From contig NZ_AP017312.1 in the NCBI RefSeq assembly GCF_002355375.1, positions 656,001 to 720,000 on the forward strand: a stretch of DNA of 64,000 nucleotides, written 5' to 3'. Every line of letters begins with the position of its first letter. Position 1 is the stretch's first letter. Shown in pieces: positions 1 to 7,287 of the stretch. Origin of the DNA: Aneurinibacillus soli (GTDB lineage: Bacteria; Bacillota; Bacilli; Aneurinibacillales; Aneurinibacillaceae). The notes beneath the pieces were generated by a model. The model saw nothing but the letters and a program-made list of their open reading frames with translations. It did no database searches and had not been told where the DNA came from. A program made the translations under genes and the position numbers.

Positions 1-1
1 G

Positions 2-841
2 CATCTTCGCGAGCGGCGGGATGAACTTGAGCGCCGCCACCGTAATATCCTAAACACCATTGAAAAATCAGAGAATCTGATTTCCCAGATGGGCATTGTG
101 CTTAATTACCTGCAGGGTGACTTGCGCAAGGTAGGGATTGCCCTCGAATCCGCCCATCATCATCAATTACTGGGCATCCAGATTATTCAGGCACAGGAAG
201 AGGAGCGTAAGCGTGTAGCCCGGGATATTCATGATGGCCCCGCCCAGTCGATGGCGAATGTGGCGCTGCGCAGTGAAATTGTAGAAAAAATGCTAAATCA
301 GAACCGGATTGATGAAGCAAAAGTGGAACTCCGGTTATTAAAAGAGCTGACAAGGGCAAGTCTGGTAGATGTACGCAAGATTATTTTTGATCTGCGACCA
401 ATGGCCCTAGATGACCTTGGTCTCACTCCTACCCTGAGAAAGTACCTCGAAGAATATGAGAAGCGGCATCACATTGAAACTAAACTCACTCTCTTAAGTC
501 CTGAACGCCGCCTGCAAAGTTCGATTGAAGTGGCGGTGTTCCGGTTGATTCAGGAGTCGCTTAACAATACAGCCAAGCATGCAAACGCGAAGCAGGTAGA
601 AGTAAAACTTGAGTTCAAGCCAAACAAGGTGCTCTTTATGGTAGCGGACAATGGCATTGGATTTGAGAAGCAGGCCAAAGGAGAGCGACCACAGTTTGGC
701 ATTATGGGCATGCAGGAGCGTGTCAAATTATTGCAGGGTACGATGAAGATCGAATCGAAGCCAGGGAAAGGCACCATACTGTTTTTCGGAATTCCCCTTC
801 GTATCGAAGAAAACACGAAAGCTGGAGGTAGTGAAAAATGA
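2..841 (+). CDS. degS: Sensor histidine kinase DegS (5' end outside window)
   Basis: C-terminal part of the cytoplasmic sensor kinase that phosphorylates DegU. The reading frame is open from base 2 without a start codon, so the gene begins upstream; an internal ATG at 89 is not the start, because the preceding codons still read as DegS-like coiled-coil sequence. Visible parts: the end of the N-terminal signal-sensing coiled coil, the HisKA_3 dimerisation helix with the phospho-acceptor histidine (codon 230-232, context RDIHDGPAQ), and the HATPase domain with N-box (QESLNNTAKHA) and G-boxes (DNGIGF, GIMGMQERV). The stop overlaps the degU start as ATGA, implying translational coupling. In B. 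subtilis DegS-DegU controls exoenzymes, competence and motility, which fits the comF and flagellar genes downstream. Confidence 0.96.
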   Translation, partial: HLRERRDELERRHRNILNTIEKSENLISQMGIVLNYLQGDLRKVGIALESAHHHQLLGIQIIQAQEEERKRVARDIHDGPAQSMANVALRSEIVEKMLNQNRIDEAKVELRLLKELTRASLVDVRKIIFDLRPMALDDLGLTPTLRKYLEEYEKRHHIETKLTLLSPERRLQSSIEVAVFRLIQESLNNTAKHANAKQVEVKLEFKPNKVLFMVADNGIGFEKQAKGERPQFGIMGMQERVKLLQGTMKIESKPGKGTILFFGIPLRIEENTKAGGSEK

Positions 842-1554
842 CAGACCAAAATATTTCAATCTTACTTGTAGATGACCACAAACTGTTTCGGGAAGGCGTG
901 AAGCGTATTCTCGAGATGGAAGAGCACTTCACGATTGTAGGAGAAGCATCGGATGGAGAAGAAGCGTGCGAGATGGCAGCGAACCTCCAGGCGGACGTTA
1001 TTTTGATGGACATTAACATGCCGAAGATGACAGGTGTACAAGCTACACAGCGTATCAAGGAGCGTGCGCCCGAATCCCGCATTATTATTTTGTCGATTCA
1101 TGACGATGAGAACTACGTGTACAAATCCCTTCGCTCCGGTGCTGCCGGCTATTTGTTGAAGGAGATGGATTCGGATGCGCTGATCGAAGCGATCAATGCA
1201 GTAGCGAACGGCGAATCGTACGTTCACCCGAAAGTCACCGGGAAACTCATTACTGAATTCCGTCGCCTGAGCACGATTGAGCACAGCCACGAAGAAAATG
1301 TGCTTTTAAGTGATATTAGTGATCTTGGCGGCAGCGAGAAGGAAAGTAATATTCTTGCGTTAACGCCTCGCGAGCGTGAAGTGCTGCAGCTCATGGCAGA
1401 AGGCAAGAGCAACCGCGTGATTGGGGAAGAATTGTTCATTAGTGAGAAGACAGTTAAGAACCACGTTAGCAGCATCCTGCAGAAGTTAGATGTACAGGAC
1501 CGCACGCAGGCCGTTGTCATGTCGATCAAAAACGGCTGGGTGAAGCTCTCCTAA
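838..1554 (+). CDS. degU: Response regulator DegU
   Basis: NarL/FixJ-type response regulator, 238 residues, close to the usual DegU length. The receiver domain (residues 5-120) has the acidic pair D12/D13, phospho-acceptor D58 in LMDINMPKMTG, and the conserved lysine in YLLKEMD. A linker leads to a LuxR-type helix-turn-helix (about 173-235, LTPREREVLQLMAEG ... SEKTVKNHVSSIL). The ATG overlaps the degS stop, so the two form one operon. As a DNA-binding protein it is expected to act on degradative-enzyme, competence and flagellar promoters; comFA and the fla genes downstream are plausible targets by analogy with B. subtilis. No terminator is obvious between it and the next small gene. Confidence 0.97.
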   Translation: MTDQNISILLVDDHKLFREGVKRILEMEEHFTIVGEASDGEEACEMAANLQADVILMDINMPKMTGVQATQRIKERAPESRIIILSIHDDENYVYKSLRSGAAGYLLKEMDSDALIEAINAVANGESYVHPKVTGKLITEFRRLSTIEHSHEENVLLSDISDLGGSEKESNILALTPREREVLQLMAEGKSNRVIGEELFISEKTVKNHVSSILQKLDVQDRTQAVVMSIKNGWVKLS

Positions 1555-1632
1555 TTTTCCTGTTTTTACTCGTATGTCCTGTCACTCCTCCCTTTTATTT
1601 CGCATATATATGGAATAAAGGAGGGGAGTGCA

Positions 1633-1953
1633 ATGGGGCCTGGAATGATACTGGCTGTTACAGCTGCGGTGTACCTCATTGTCACCTGGCTATTGCGTTG
1701 GGGTGTGAACTGGCTTCTTGGCAGTGCGCCGGTGGAAGCCGAATGTCTTACTGGGCCACATGCGGCGTTTAACATGTGTGCGCCTATGGATCAAGTGGAA
1801 TATGCAGCGTATTATACGGCATGGTACTCTCTGATAGAAGGAATTCCGGCTGTGCTGTATGTAGTAAGGGGTCTGGCAGAGGAGGAAGCGGATCAGCAGT
1901 TGCTTGAGCATGCGCTTTGCCGCTGGCCTAATTTACTGGTTGTTCAAGAATAA
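1633..1953 (+). CDS. Small membrane-anchored protein, unknown function
   Basis: A 106-residue protein not recognised as a known family. The ATG follows a strong ribosome site (AAAGGAGGGGAGTG). The N-terminus is one hydrophobic segment (about residues 4-29, MILAVTAAVYLIVTWLLRWG), followed by a soluble part with three cysteines and a second mildly hydrophobic stretch (about 60-80). It ends just before a strong bidirectional terminator shared with the convergent TPR gene. It could be co-transcribed with degSU (78 bp gap, no terminator seen). No function can be assigned. Confidence 0.6.
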   Translation: MGPGMILAVTAAVYLIVTWLLRWGVNWLLGSAPVEAECLTGPHAAFNMCAPMDQVEYAAYYTAWYSLIEGIPAVLYVVRGLAEEEADQQLLEHALCRWPNLLVVQE

Positions 1954-1966
1954 TTTTATATACATG

Positions 1967-2004
1967 ACAAAAAGCGAGGGGAATCGATTCCCTTCGCTTT
2001 TTGT
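1967..2004. terminator. Bidirectional intrinsic terminator
   Basis: Near-perfect palindrome: an ACAAAAAGCGA arm, a self-complementary GGGAATCGATTCCC centre, and a TCGCTTTTTGT arm. Flanking A and T runs allow termination from both strands, serving the + strand small gene ending at 1953 and the - strand TPR gene ending at 2020. Confidence 0.85.
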
Positions 2005-2019
2005 ATAGGACATAAGTGA

Positions 2020-2469
2020 TCAGCGCAGCAGGACAAATGCAAGTGTTGCGAGTAGCGTATAGCCAAGCAGAACAGCGCTAGTCATCTGTATGAGAGATAG
2101 TTTTTTGCGTACAGGAGAAGCTGTATGTGCACGTGTGCGAGCTTCTATATGCTCCTTTTGCTGTCTACGCCGTGCAAGCAGAATCTTCGCACCAACAGCA
2201 GGCTCAAAGCAGGGATCAGCCAGGACAGCCCGATCATAGTAATCGGCTGCTTTGCGCCAGAATCCCTGCTTTTCATACTGGCGTCCGAGTTCATACAATG
2301 CTCGTACATGGGTGCGGTTTGCTCGCAGTAGTTTTTCGTAATAGGCTGGATCACTTGTGTTAATGTACGTCGCATTCGCATGGCCCGGAAACAACCGTTT
2401 GGTTCGCTCGTAGAATTTTTCCCGCGTGTGGGAAGGGTAGGAGCGTTTAGGTACGGTATGTATATTCAT
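2020..2469 (-). CDS. TPR-repeat protein with C-terminal membrane anchor
   Basis: 149-residue protein on the minus strand. The start at 2469 is chosen over an upstream in-frame ATG (2517) because a good ribosome site (AGAGGTGA) precedes it by five bases. The body contains a TPR-like helical pair (YYEKLLRANRTHVRALYELG, YEKQGFWRKAADYYDRAVLADP) at about residues 42-85, a basic linker, and one C-terminal hydrophobic helix (about 127-149) that would tail-anchor it in the membrane. TPR units mediate protein-protein contacts; the partner is unknown. It is divergent from the AbrB-like/comFA genes, sharing the 2470-2656 intergenic region, where I see only AT-rich sequence. Confidence 0.7.
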   Translation of the reverse strand: MNIHTVPKRSYPSHTREKFYERTKRLFPGHANATYINTSDPAYYEKLLRANRTHVRALYELGRQYEKQGFWRKAADYYDRAVLADPCFEPAVGAKILLARRRQQKEHIEARTRAHTASPVRKKLSLIQMTSAVLLGYTLLATLAFVLLR

Positions 2470-2656
2470 GACGGTCACCTCTTTGCCCTCATTGTTGCCA
2501 GAAACACCATCCGACAAACCCGTGCGCAGAAAAGAAGAAAAATGTAAAAAAAATACAAAAATAAAAAAGGAATATAGAAAATTCTGTCGAAATCATAGAT
2601 ACAGAGTTGGAAGACAGCACCGGAAAAATTCAGAATGAGTATAAGGAGGGCTATGT

Positions 2657-2914
2657 ATGTTAAAAAATTCACATGTTGAATATGTGCAGGAGGATGGAGC
2701 CGTTCAGCTTCCGGGGGAAGTGATGGCGAGAAGCGGAATTGGCCCCAATGATTCAATTGTCATATTGGTAACGCAGGATGGGGAGATTGTCCTGCAGAAG
2801 TGTGCAAATCGCGAGACGGACAGAGGCGGGCTGGAACAGGAAGCGGAAGTGAGACCGATGATCGCGGAAGAAGATGAATCATACGGGATCGAGAAATGCA
2901 AAAAAGCCAGGTAG
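2657..2914 (+). CDS. AbrB/SpoVT-like small protein upstream of comFA
   Basis: 85-residue protein. The start ATG follows AAGGAGGG; a second ATG four bases upstream is out of frame. Residues 5-48 (VEYVQEDGAVQLPGEVMARSG followed by IGPNDSIVILVTQDGEIVLQK) resemble the swapped-hairpin fold of AbrB/MazE DNA-binding domains in pattern: a beta strand, a PxE-helix, a G-IxPxD turn, and two beta strands ending in K. The rest is acidic. Its 3' end overlaps the comFA reading frame by 19 bases, so it is translationally coupled with the competence genes. It may be a transition-state type regulator; this is inference from fold pattern only. Confidence 0.55.
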   Translation: MLKNSHVEYVQEDGAVQLPGEVMARSGIGPNDSIVILVTQDGEIVLQKCANRETDRGGLEQEAEVRPMIAEEDESYGIEKCKKAR

Positions 2915-4431
2915 TACATGCCATGAAAGAAGTGTGTGCCTGGCTTGAGGGCCGGGCTTTGCTAGAAGAGGAAGTGAGCTGGCTATTTCAAAGTAAACTG
3001 CCTGGATGGGAGCCGGAGAATGTCCTTGCTTTCATGGAGCAGCAAGGAAGTCTGGAGAAATATAGAGGGATTGAGCAGCTGGGGGAGGGAGAAGAGACAA
3101 TCTTCTCCTTTTTTTCTTCCCTCCGCCGCTGGATCGGATTGGCCCCGCCTGTGCGGTATCGCTGTCGCCGCTGTGGCGCAACGGGTACAGATATTGTACT
3201 GGTGTCGTGTGCGCGTTGCGGGCAGGATGACTGTCCGTACTGCCGTCGCTGTATCGGGATGGGACGCAGTCTAGGATGTACGCCATATTATACGATTCCT
3301 TCATTCTCGTCTGCTTCAAAAACAGTGCGGCCTGTGCTTGATGCTCGGCACATTCTCGACCAGTATCCGACGCTCACAACAGCACAGAGAGCAGCAGCCG
3401 AGGCGATGCTTCATTTTCGCAGGGAAGAGGAGGGAGCTGATGAGTTCCTCGTCTGGGCGGTGTGCGGAGCGGGCAAGACAGAGGTTATGTTTCCGATTGT
3501 ATACGAAGCTCTGGCTTGTGGCGGTCATGTATTGTGGGCGACCCCACGTCGGGATGTCGTGCTGGAGCTTGCACCGCGCCTGGCGCAAGCCTTCCCGGAT
3601 TCGCCGCTTTCGGTTCTGTATGGAGCATCCTCGGAAAAATGGAGTCGAGCCCCGCTTGTGTTGGCTACGACGCACCAGGCGCTCCGCTTCTATCAGCGGT
3701 TTGATCTGGTCATTATCGATGAAGTAGATGCTTTTCCTTACCATGGCGATCCCGTGCTGCCATTTGCTGTTAGGCGTGCCCGGCAATTGCCGGGCAAAAC
3801 CGTATACTTGACCGCGACACCCCGAGATGAACATCGCAAAAGGCTTGTAAAACCGCACAGTGACACCGATTTTCTGCCCCATGTGAAAATCCCGATACGC
3901 TATCACGGGCATCCACTTCCGGTACCAGGCAATTGCCGGGCAAGCCAATTAAACGATCGTTTAAGACAGAAAAGGCCGATTCCTGAGCTGCTTTCTTTTT
4001 TGAAACAGGTGGCAGAACGAGAGGGACAGGCGTTTCTCTTCGTCGCATCCATTGCCAGGCTTCCGGTACTACATCATTACATCGAACAGCTTGCGCCCGA
4101 GTGGCGAGGAAAAGTAGAAACGGTACATGCAGCTGACCCGGATCGAGAGATAAAAGTAAAGGCGATGCGGGAAGGGAGCATTCGCCTTCTGCTTACGACA
4201 ACGATCATGGAGCGTGGGGTGACCATTGGCGGGGTGGATGTGCTCGTTGTACAGGCGGACGCCTCTCTGTTTGATGAAGCGGCTCTCGTTCAGATTGCCG
4301 GACGTGCGGGACGGTCGGCTGCTTGTCCGGATGGAATGGTTCTCTTTCTAGCAGAAGAGATTACGCCGGATATGAAAGCAGCGGTTCGCCATATTCAGGA
4401 GATGAATCAGCTTGCGGGAAGTGAGATGTGA
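2896..4431 (+). CDS. comFA: Competence ATPase ComFA
   Basis: DEAD-like helicase/translocase that drives single-stranded DNA import across the membrane during transformation. The N-terminal zinc-binding cysteine cluster begins at C90/C93 (YRCRRC ... CARCGQDDCPYCRRC). Walker A is AVCGAGKT (K194), Walker B is IIDEVD (D275-D278), motif III is LTATP, and the C-terminal helicase domain carries TTTIMERGVTI and QIAGRAGR. At 511 residues it is slightly longer than B. subtilis ComFA. An alternative start at 2923 is possible because neither start has a strong ribosome site. It overlaps the upstream AbrB-like gene and is directly followed by comFC; comFB, which lies between them in B. subtilis, is absent. 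Confidence 0.95.
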   Translation: MQKSQVVHAMKEVCAWLEGRALLEEEVSWLFQSKLPGWEPENVLAFMEQQGSLEKYRGIEQLGEGEETIFSFFSSLRRWIGLAPPVRYRCRRCGATGTDIVLVSCARCGQDDCPYCRRCIGMGRSLGCTPYYTIPSFSSASKTVRPVLDARHILDQYPTLTTAQRAAAEAMLHFRREEEGADEFLVWAVCGAGKTEVMFPIVYEALACGGHVLWATPRRDVVLELAPRLAQAFPDSPLSVLYGASSEKWSRAPLVLATTHQALRFYQRFDLVIIDEVDAFPYHGDPVLPFAVRRARQLPGKTVYLTATPRDEHRKRLVKPHSDTDFLPHVKIPIRYHGHPLPVPGNCRASQLNDRLRQKRPIPELLSFLKQVAEREGQAFLFVASIARLPVLHHYIEQLAPEWRGKVETVHAADPDREIKVKAMREGSIRLLLTTTIMERGVTIGGVDVLVVQADASLFDEAALVQIAGRAGRSAACPDGMVLFLAEEITPDMKAAVRHIQEMNQLAGSEM

Positions 4432-5162
4432 TGACGTTATGGCAGACGGCCCGGCGTTTCGTGCTAGATGTATTATTTCCACCGTTTCCGCCTTGCCTGT
4501 ACTGCGGGCAGGAAGCGAACGAGAAGTCGTTTGCGGCGGGTACAGCATTTGTGTGTCAGGACTGCATGAGTGGTTTTATCCGGATAGAGGGGCCGATCTG
4601 TTCGGTATGCGGACGGCCCTGGATACAGGGAGAAATCTGCCGGGACTGTGTGCGTCGGACGCACCAGGCGTTTTGTCAATCGCGCAGCGCTGTGACGTAT
4701 AACGAGAAGGCGAAGGAATGGCTCGCCCGGTACAAATATCGCGGCGATCGAGTGCTCGCGCCGGTGTTAGCAGAGCTCTTGTATGAGGTATGGCAAAGAG
4801 AGTACGCTTCTCTCTCCATTGATGTAATTGCATACATGCCGCTTCATGAAGATCGATTGATGGAGAGGACATTTAATCAAGCAGAGGAGCTTGCTCGCTT
4901 GCTGGGAGAACGGGTTAGAATTCCGGTTTGTGGCCTGCTTGTCCGGACAAGAGCGACCGAGAAGCAGAGCATGAAAGGACGGGGCGATCGACTGGCTGCG
5001 CTGCAGCATATTTTTGCTCCGGCGGCTGTTGCGCGTTCATTTAGGCGTGTTCTCCTTGTGGATGATGTGTATACAACGGGAAGCAGCATGCAGGCGGCGG
5101 CACAGGTGATTCGACAGCAATGGTCGCAGGCAGAGGTATATGGGATAACCTGGGCACGGTAA
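4431..5162 (+). CDS. comFC: Competence protein ComFC (phosphoribosyltransferase fold)
   Basis: 243-residue ComF/GntX family protein, partner of ComFA in DNA uptake. The N-terminal zinc ribbon has CXXC pairs (CLYCGQ, CQDCM, CSVCG, CRDC; residues about 24-75). The C-terminal phosphoribosyltransferase domain has the PRPP-binding loop VLLVDDVYTTGSS (about 208-220). The ATG overlaps the comFA stop (TGATG), so translation is coupled; a GTG one codon earlier (4428) is also possible. The next gene, tpx, has its own strong ribosome site 130 bases downstream and probably belongs to another unit. Confidence 0.93.
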   Translation: MTLWQTARRFVLDVLFPPFPPCLYCGQEANEKSFAAGTAFVCQDCMSGFIRIEGPICSVCGRPWIQGEICRDCVRRTHQAFCQSRSAVTYNEKAKEWLARYKYRGDRVLAPVLAELLYEVWQREYASLSIDVIAYMPLHEDRLMERTFNQAEELARLLGERVRIPVCGLLVRTRATEKQSMKGRGDRLAALQHIFAPAAVARSFRRVLLVDDVYTTGSSMQAAAQVIRQQWSQAEVYGITWAR

Positions 5163-5292
5163 GTAGAGAATAAAAGGGGCAGTCTGCGCACATCAATCTT
5201 GATATAAAAACTATCAATATATTGTAAATGAGGAGACTGTCCGCTACAATAAAATAAGAAATCACAGTCTAACCACTATGGAGGGATGTACC

Positions 5293-5814
5293 ATGGCAAC
5301 AGAACGTCAAGGAGCAATCACATTTAAAGGAAACCCGGTTACTCTGCTTGGTCCGGAAATTAAAGCAGGAGACAAAGCACCTGACTTCACAGTGCTGGCT
5401 GCAGGTCTTAAACCGTATTCACTGAATAACGGCACAGGCAAAGTCCGCCTCATTAGTGTTGTACCATCTATTGACACAGGCGTATGCGATACACAGACGC
5501 GTCGATTCAACGAAGAAGCAGCGAAGCTTGCAAACGTAGAAGTACTTACTGTAAGCGTAGACCTTCCGTTCGCACAGGGACGCTGGTGCGGAGCAGCGGG
5601 CATTGAGAACGTAACCATGCTGTCTGACCACCGCGACCTGTCGTTTGGCCAAGCATTCGGCGTAGCGATTAAAGAACTGCGCTTGCTTGCTCGTGCGATT
5701 TTTGTGCTGGATGCGGAAAATAACGTTACATACGTCGAGTATGTGTCCGAAGCAACGAATCATCCAGACTATGAGAAAGCTGTTGCAGCGGCAAAAGAAG
5801 CAGCAGCAAACTAA
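5293..5814 (+). CDS. tpx: Thiol peroxidase Tpx
   Basis: Atypical two-cysteine peroxiredoxin that reduces hydroperoxides using thioredoxin. The start at 5293 fits the GGAGGG site at 5280-5285; the 173-residue length is close to family norm. The peroxidatic cysteine is C65 in TGVCDTQT and the resolving cysteine C99 in GRWCGAAG, at the spacing typical of Tpx. The VPSIDTGVC motif is diagnostic. It sits between comFC and the flagellar genes, where B. subtilis has no such gene, so this is a local insertion. The upstream 130 bases contain a long-armed weak inverted repeat but no clear operator. Confidence 0.96.
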   Translation: MATERQGAITFKGNPVTLLGPEIKAGDKAPDFTVLAAGLKPYSLNNGTGKVRLISVVPSIDTGVCDTQTRRFNEEAAKLANVEVLTVSVDLPFAQGRWCGAAGIENVTMLSDHRDLSFGQAFGVAIKELRLLARAIFVLDAENNVTYVEYVSEATNHPDYEKAVAAAKEAAAN

Positions 5815-5891
5815 AAAATAGGACTCACTTCCTCATGTTTTTGCAGTACAATGGTTATAAAACTTGTGCGCATACGGGGGAGGAAAGTCTT

Positions 5892-6329
5892 GTGTCATTA
5901 AATGTTGAAAATTGCGTTCGTTGTGGCAGTCTATTTCGCCGGGTTCGCCAGCCACTTTGTCCGAACTGCCTGAAGAAAATCGACGAGGAATACGAGAAGT
6001 GCTACAAGTTTATACGCAAGAAAGAAAACCGGGCTTGCAACGTTCATGAACTGAGTGAAGGAACGGGTGTTTCGCTTCAGCAGATCACGACGTTTATTCT
6101 AGAAGGCAGGCTTTCGATTGATAACAATCCGAATATTGAATATGCCTGCAAGAGTTGCGGGGGTCCGACCCGTTCTGGCTCACTCTGTCAGAAGTGTGTA
6201 GGCAACATCAAAAAAATGGCTGGATACATGCAAGAAGACAAGCAGAGACAGGAGGAGCTTGTTGAAGAAGAACGCCGCAGTAAGTCCGGTTTTTATCAAG
6301 TTGGACGGGATGAACCGAGAAAAAGTTAA
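5892..6329 (+). CDS. yvyF: Flagellar-operon protein YvyF (TIGR03826-like)
   Basis: 145 residues from a GTG start placed eight bases after a GGGGGAGG site; the longer frame upstream lacks one. The N-terminal CXXC ribbon (CVRCGSLF ... CPNCLKKI) is followed by a winged-helix-like segment (NVHELSEGTGVSLQQITTFILEG), then a second CXXC pair (CKSCGG ... CQKCVG) and a charged tail. This layout matches the YvyF/TIGR03826 proteins found just upstream of flgM in Bacillales; B. subtilis YvyF is reported to influence FlgM activity. It is followed by a hairpin terminator that overlaps the predicted sigma-D promoter of flgM. Confidence 0.9.
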   Translation: MSLNVENCVRCGSLFRRVRQPLCPNCLKKIDEEYEKCYKFIRKKENRACNVHELSEGTGVSLQQITTFILEGRLSIDNNPNIEYACKSCGGPTRSGSLCQKCVGNIKKMAGYMQEDKQRQEELVEEERRSKSGFYQVGRDEPRKS

Positions 6330-6354
6330 AACTTTGTGATAGAATTGCCGATTA
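6327..6354 (+). promoter_or_regulatory. Predicted sigma-D promoter of flgM operon
   Basis: TAAA (6327-6330), 16-base spacer, GCCGATTA (6347-6354), against the sigma-D consensus TAAA-N15-GCCGATAT. Its position between yvyF and flgM is where B. subtilis has the sigma-D promoter of flgM. The -10 element is also the left arm of the hairpin at 6347-6385, so a transcript starting near 6361 would lack that arm. Confidence 0.6.
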
Positions 6355-6385
6355 CTTTAGTAATAAGTAGTCGGCTTTCTTTATT
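6347..6385 (+). terminator. Intrinsic terminator after yvyF
   Basis: Arms GCCGATTACT (6347-6356) and AGTAGTCGGC (about 6366-6375) pair over ten bases with one G-T pair, followed by TTTCTTTATTT. It would stop transcripts entering from yvyF/comF but not those starting at the overlapping sigma-D promoter. Confidence 0.75.
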
Positions 6386-6469
6386 TATTTATAGAGAGCG
6401 GATATCTCGGGGAGAATGGGAATAACGAGTATACATCCTATACGACTTATAAAGCAGAGGTGAATAAAC

Positions 6470-6727
6470 ATGAGGATTGAACGTCCGAACTCCGTACAAC
6501 CGGTAAATCCATACCGCCAGCAGGAGCAGCGCCAGGAGGAAACACGTGCATACGGGAAGCGTGATCAGCTTGAGATTTCAAGTGAAGCACTTGAAATGCA
6601 GCGTGATCAGGAGACAGAAGCTGAGCGTGCCGCACGTATTGGTGAGTTAAAAGAGCAAGTCCAGGGGGGCACGTATCAGGTAGATGCGAAGCGGATAGCC
6701 GAAAAATTACTTCGTTACGAACTGTAA
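6470..6727 (+). CDS. flgM: Anti-sigma-D factor FlgM
   Basis: 85-residue FlgM: an unstructured N-terminus (MRIERPNSVQPVNPYRQ) and C-terminal helices (RAARIGELKEQVQGGTYQVDAKRIAEKLL) that bind the flagellar sigma factor. The GTYxVDxxxIAEKLL signature is diagnostic. A ribosome site AGAGGTGA lies upstream. FlgM is exported through the completed hook-basal body, releasing sigma-D to transcribe the late genes in this cluster, most of which have sigma-D-like promoters here. First gene of flgM-flgN-flgK-flgL-yviE-fliW-csrA. Confidence 0.95.
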   Translation: MRIERPNSVQPVNPYRQQEQRQEETRAYGKRDQLEISSEALEMQRDQETEAERAARIGELKEQVQGGTYQVDAKRIAEKLLRYEL

Positions 6728-6754
6728 GAACAAGAAGACGGATGGTGAATGGAT

Positions 6755-7258
6755 ATGAGCGACATCTTGGATATTATTGAGATTTTGGAACGGTTGATTG
6801 CCGAGCATGAGCGCATGTTGAAGCTTGGCAATCATAAGAAAGAGGTACTGATCACGGGCAAGATTGATGAGCTGGCTCGCGTCGTACAGTTTGAAAGCCG
6901 CTGTATCAGCACCATCCAATCTCTTGAACTAGAGCGGGAGAGACAAATCTCGCTCTATTTAATGCAGCGGGGAATTCGCAAGGAAACGTGCTATTTAAGT
7001 GATCTCATCGAACTGGAGTCGAACTCGGATATCAAGCTGGAACTGGCGCGTTGTCAGATGCAGCTCGGTAATTTGGTGAAAGAGCTGCAGGAGCTAAATC
7101 ACCTGAATCAGCGGTTAATTGAACAATCGTTGGAGTTTGTGAATATGTCACTGGAGGAGATGACAGCTCCTCCGGACGCACCGACTTATCAGAATACAAG
7201 AAAAAACATACACAATCCGTATAAAGCAACACGCGGATATTTTGATAGTAAAGCATAA
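6755..7258 (+). CDS. flgN: Flagellar export chaperone FlgN
   Basis: 167-residue, almost entirely helical coiled-coil protein of the FlgN family (B. subtilis YvyG), which chaperones the hook-filament junction proteins FlgK and FlgL encoded next. I place the start at 6755 because GGTGA at 6744-6748 is seven bases upstream, while the ATG at 6749 abuts it. The motif LNHLNQRLIEQSLEFVNMSLE near residue 120 is typical of FlgN. The C-terminal tail (TYQNTRKNIHNPYKATRGYFDSKA) resembles that of other Bacillales members. Confidence 0.88.
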   Translation: MSDILDIIEILERLIAEHERMLKLGNHKKEVLITGKIDELARVVQFESRCISTIQSLELERERQISLYLMQRGIRKETCYLSDLIELESNSDIKLELARCQMQLGNLVKELQELNHLNQRLIEQSLEFVNMSLEEMTAPPDAPTYQNTRKNIHNPYKATRGYFDSKA

Positions 7259-7287
7259 TTTTAAGTAAGAGAGGAGAGAACGTTTAG

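Noticed and set aside
3316-3948. Minus-strand open frame of 210 codons
   Set aside because: Antisense to comFA, no start signal or domain.
5177-5245. Weak inverted repeat with ACTGTCCGCT before tpx, the same 10-mer as in the foldback elements
   Set aside because: Only the 10-mer and a nine-base arm match; the rest of the element (GGCAAAGGCCCG core, outer arms) is absent, so a relic cannot be supported.
6379-6405. GCGGATAT near 6398 as sigma-D -10 for flgM
   Set aside because: No TAAA-like -35 at 14-16 bases upstream; the site at 6327-6354 fits better.
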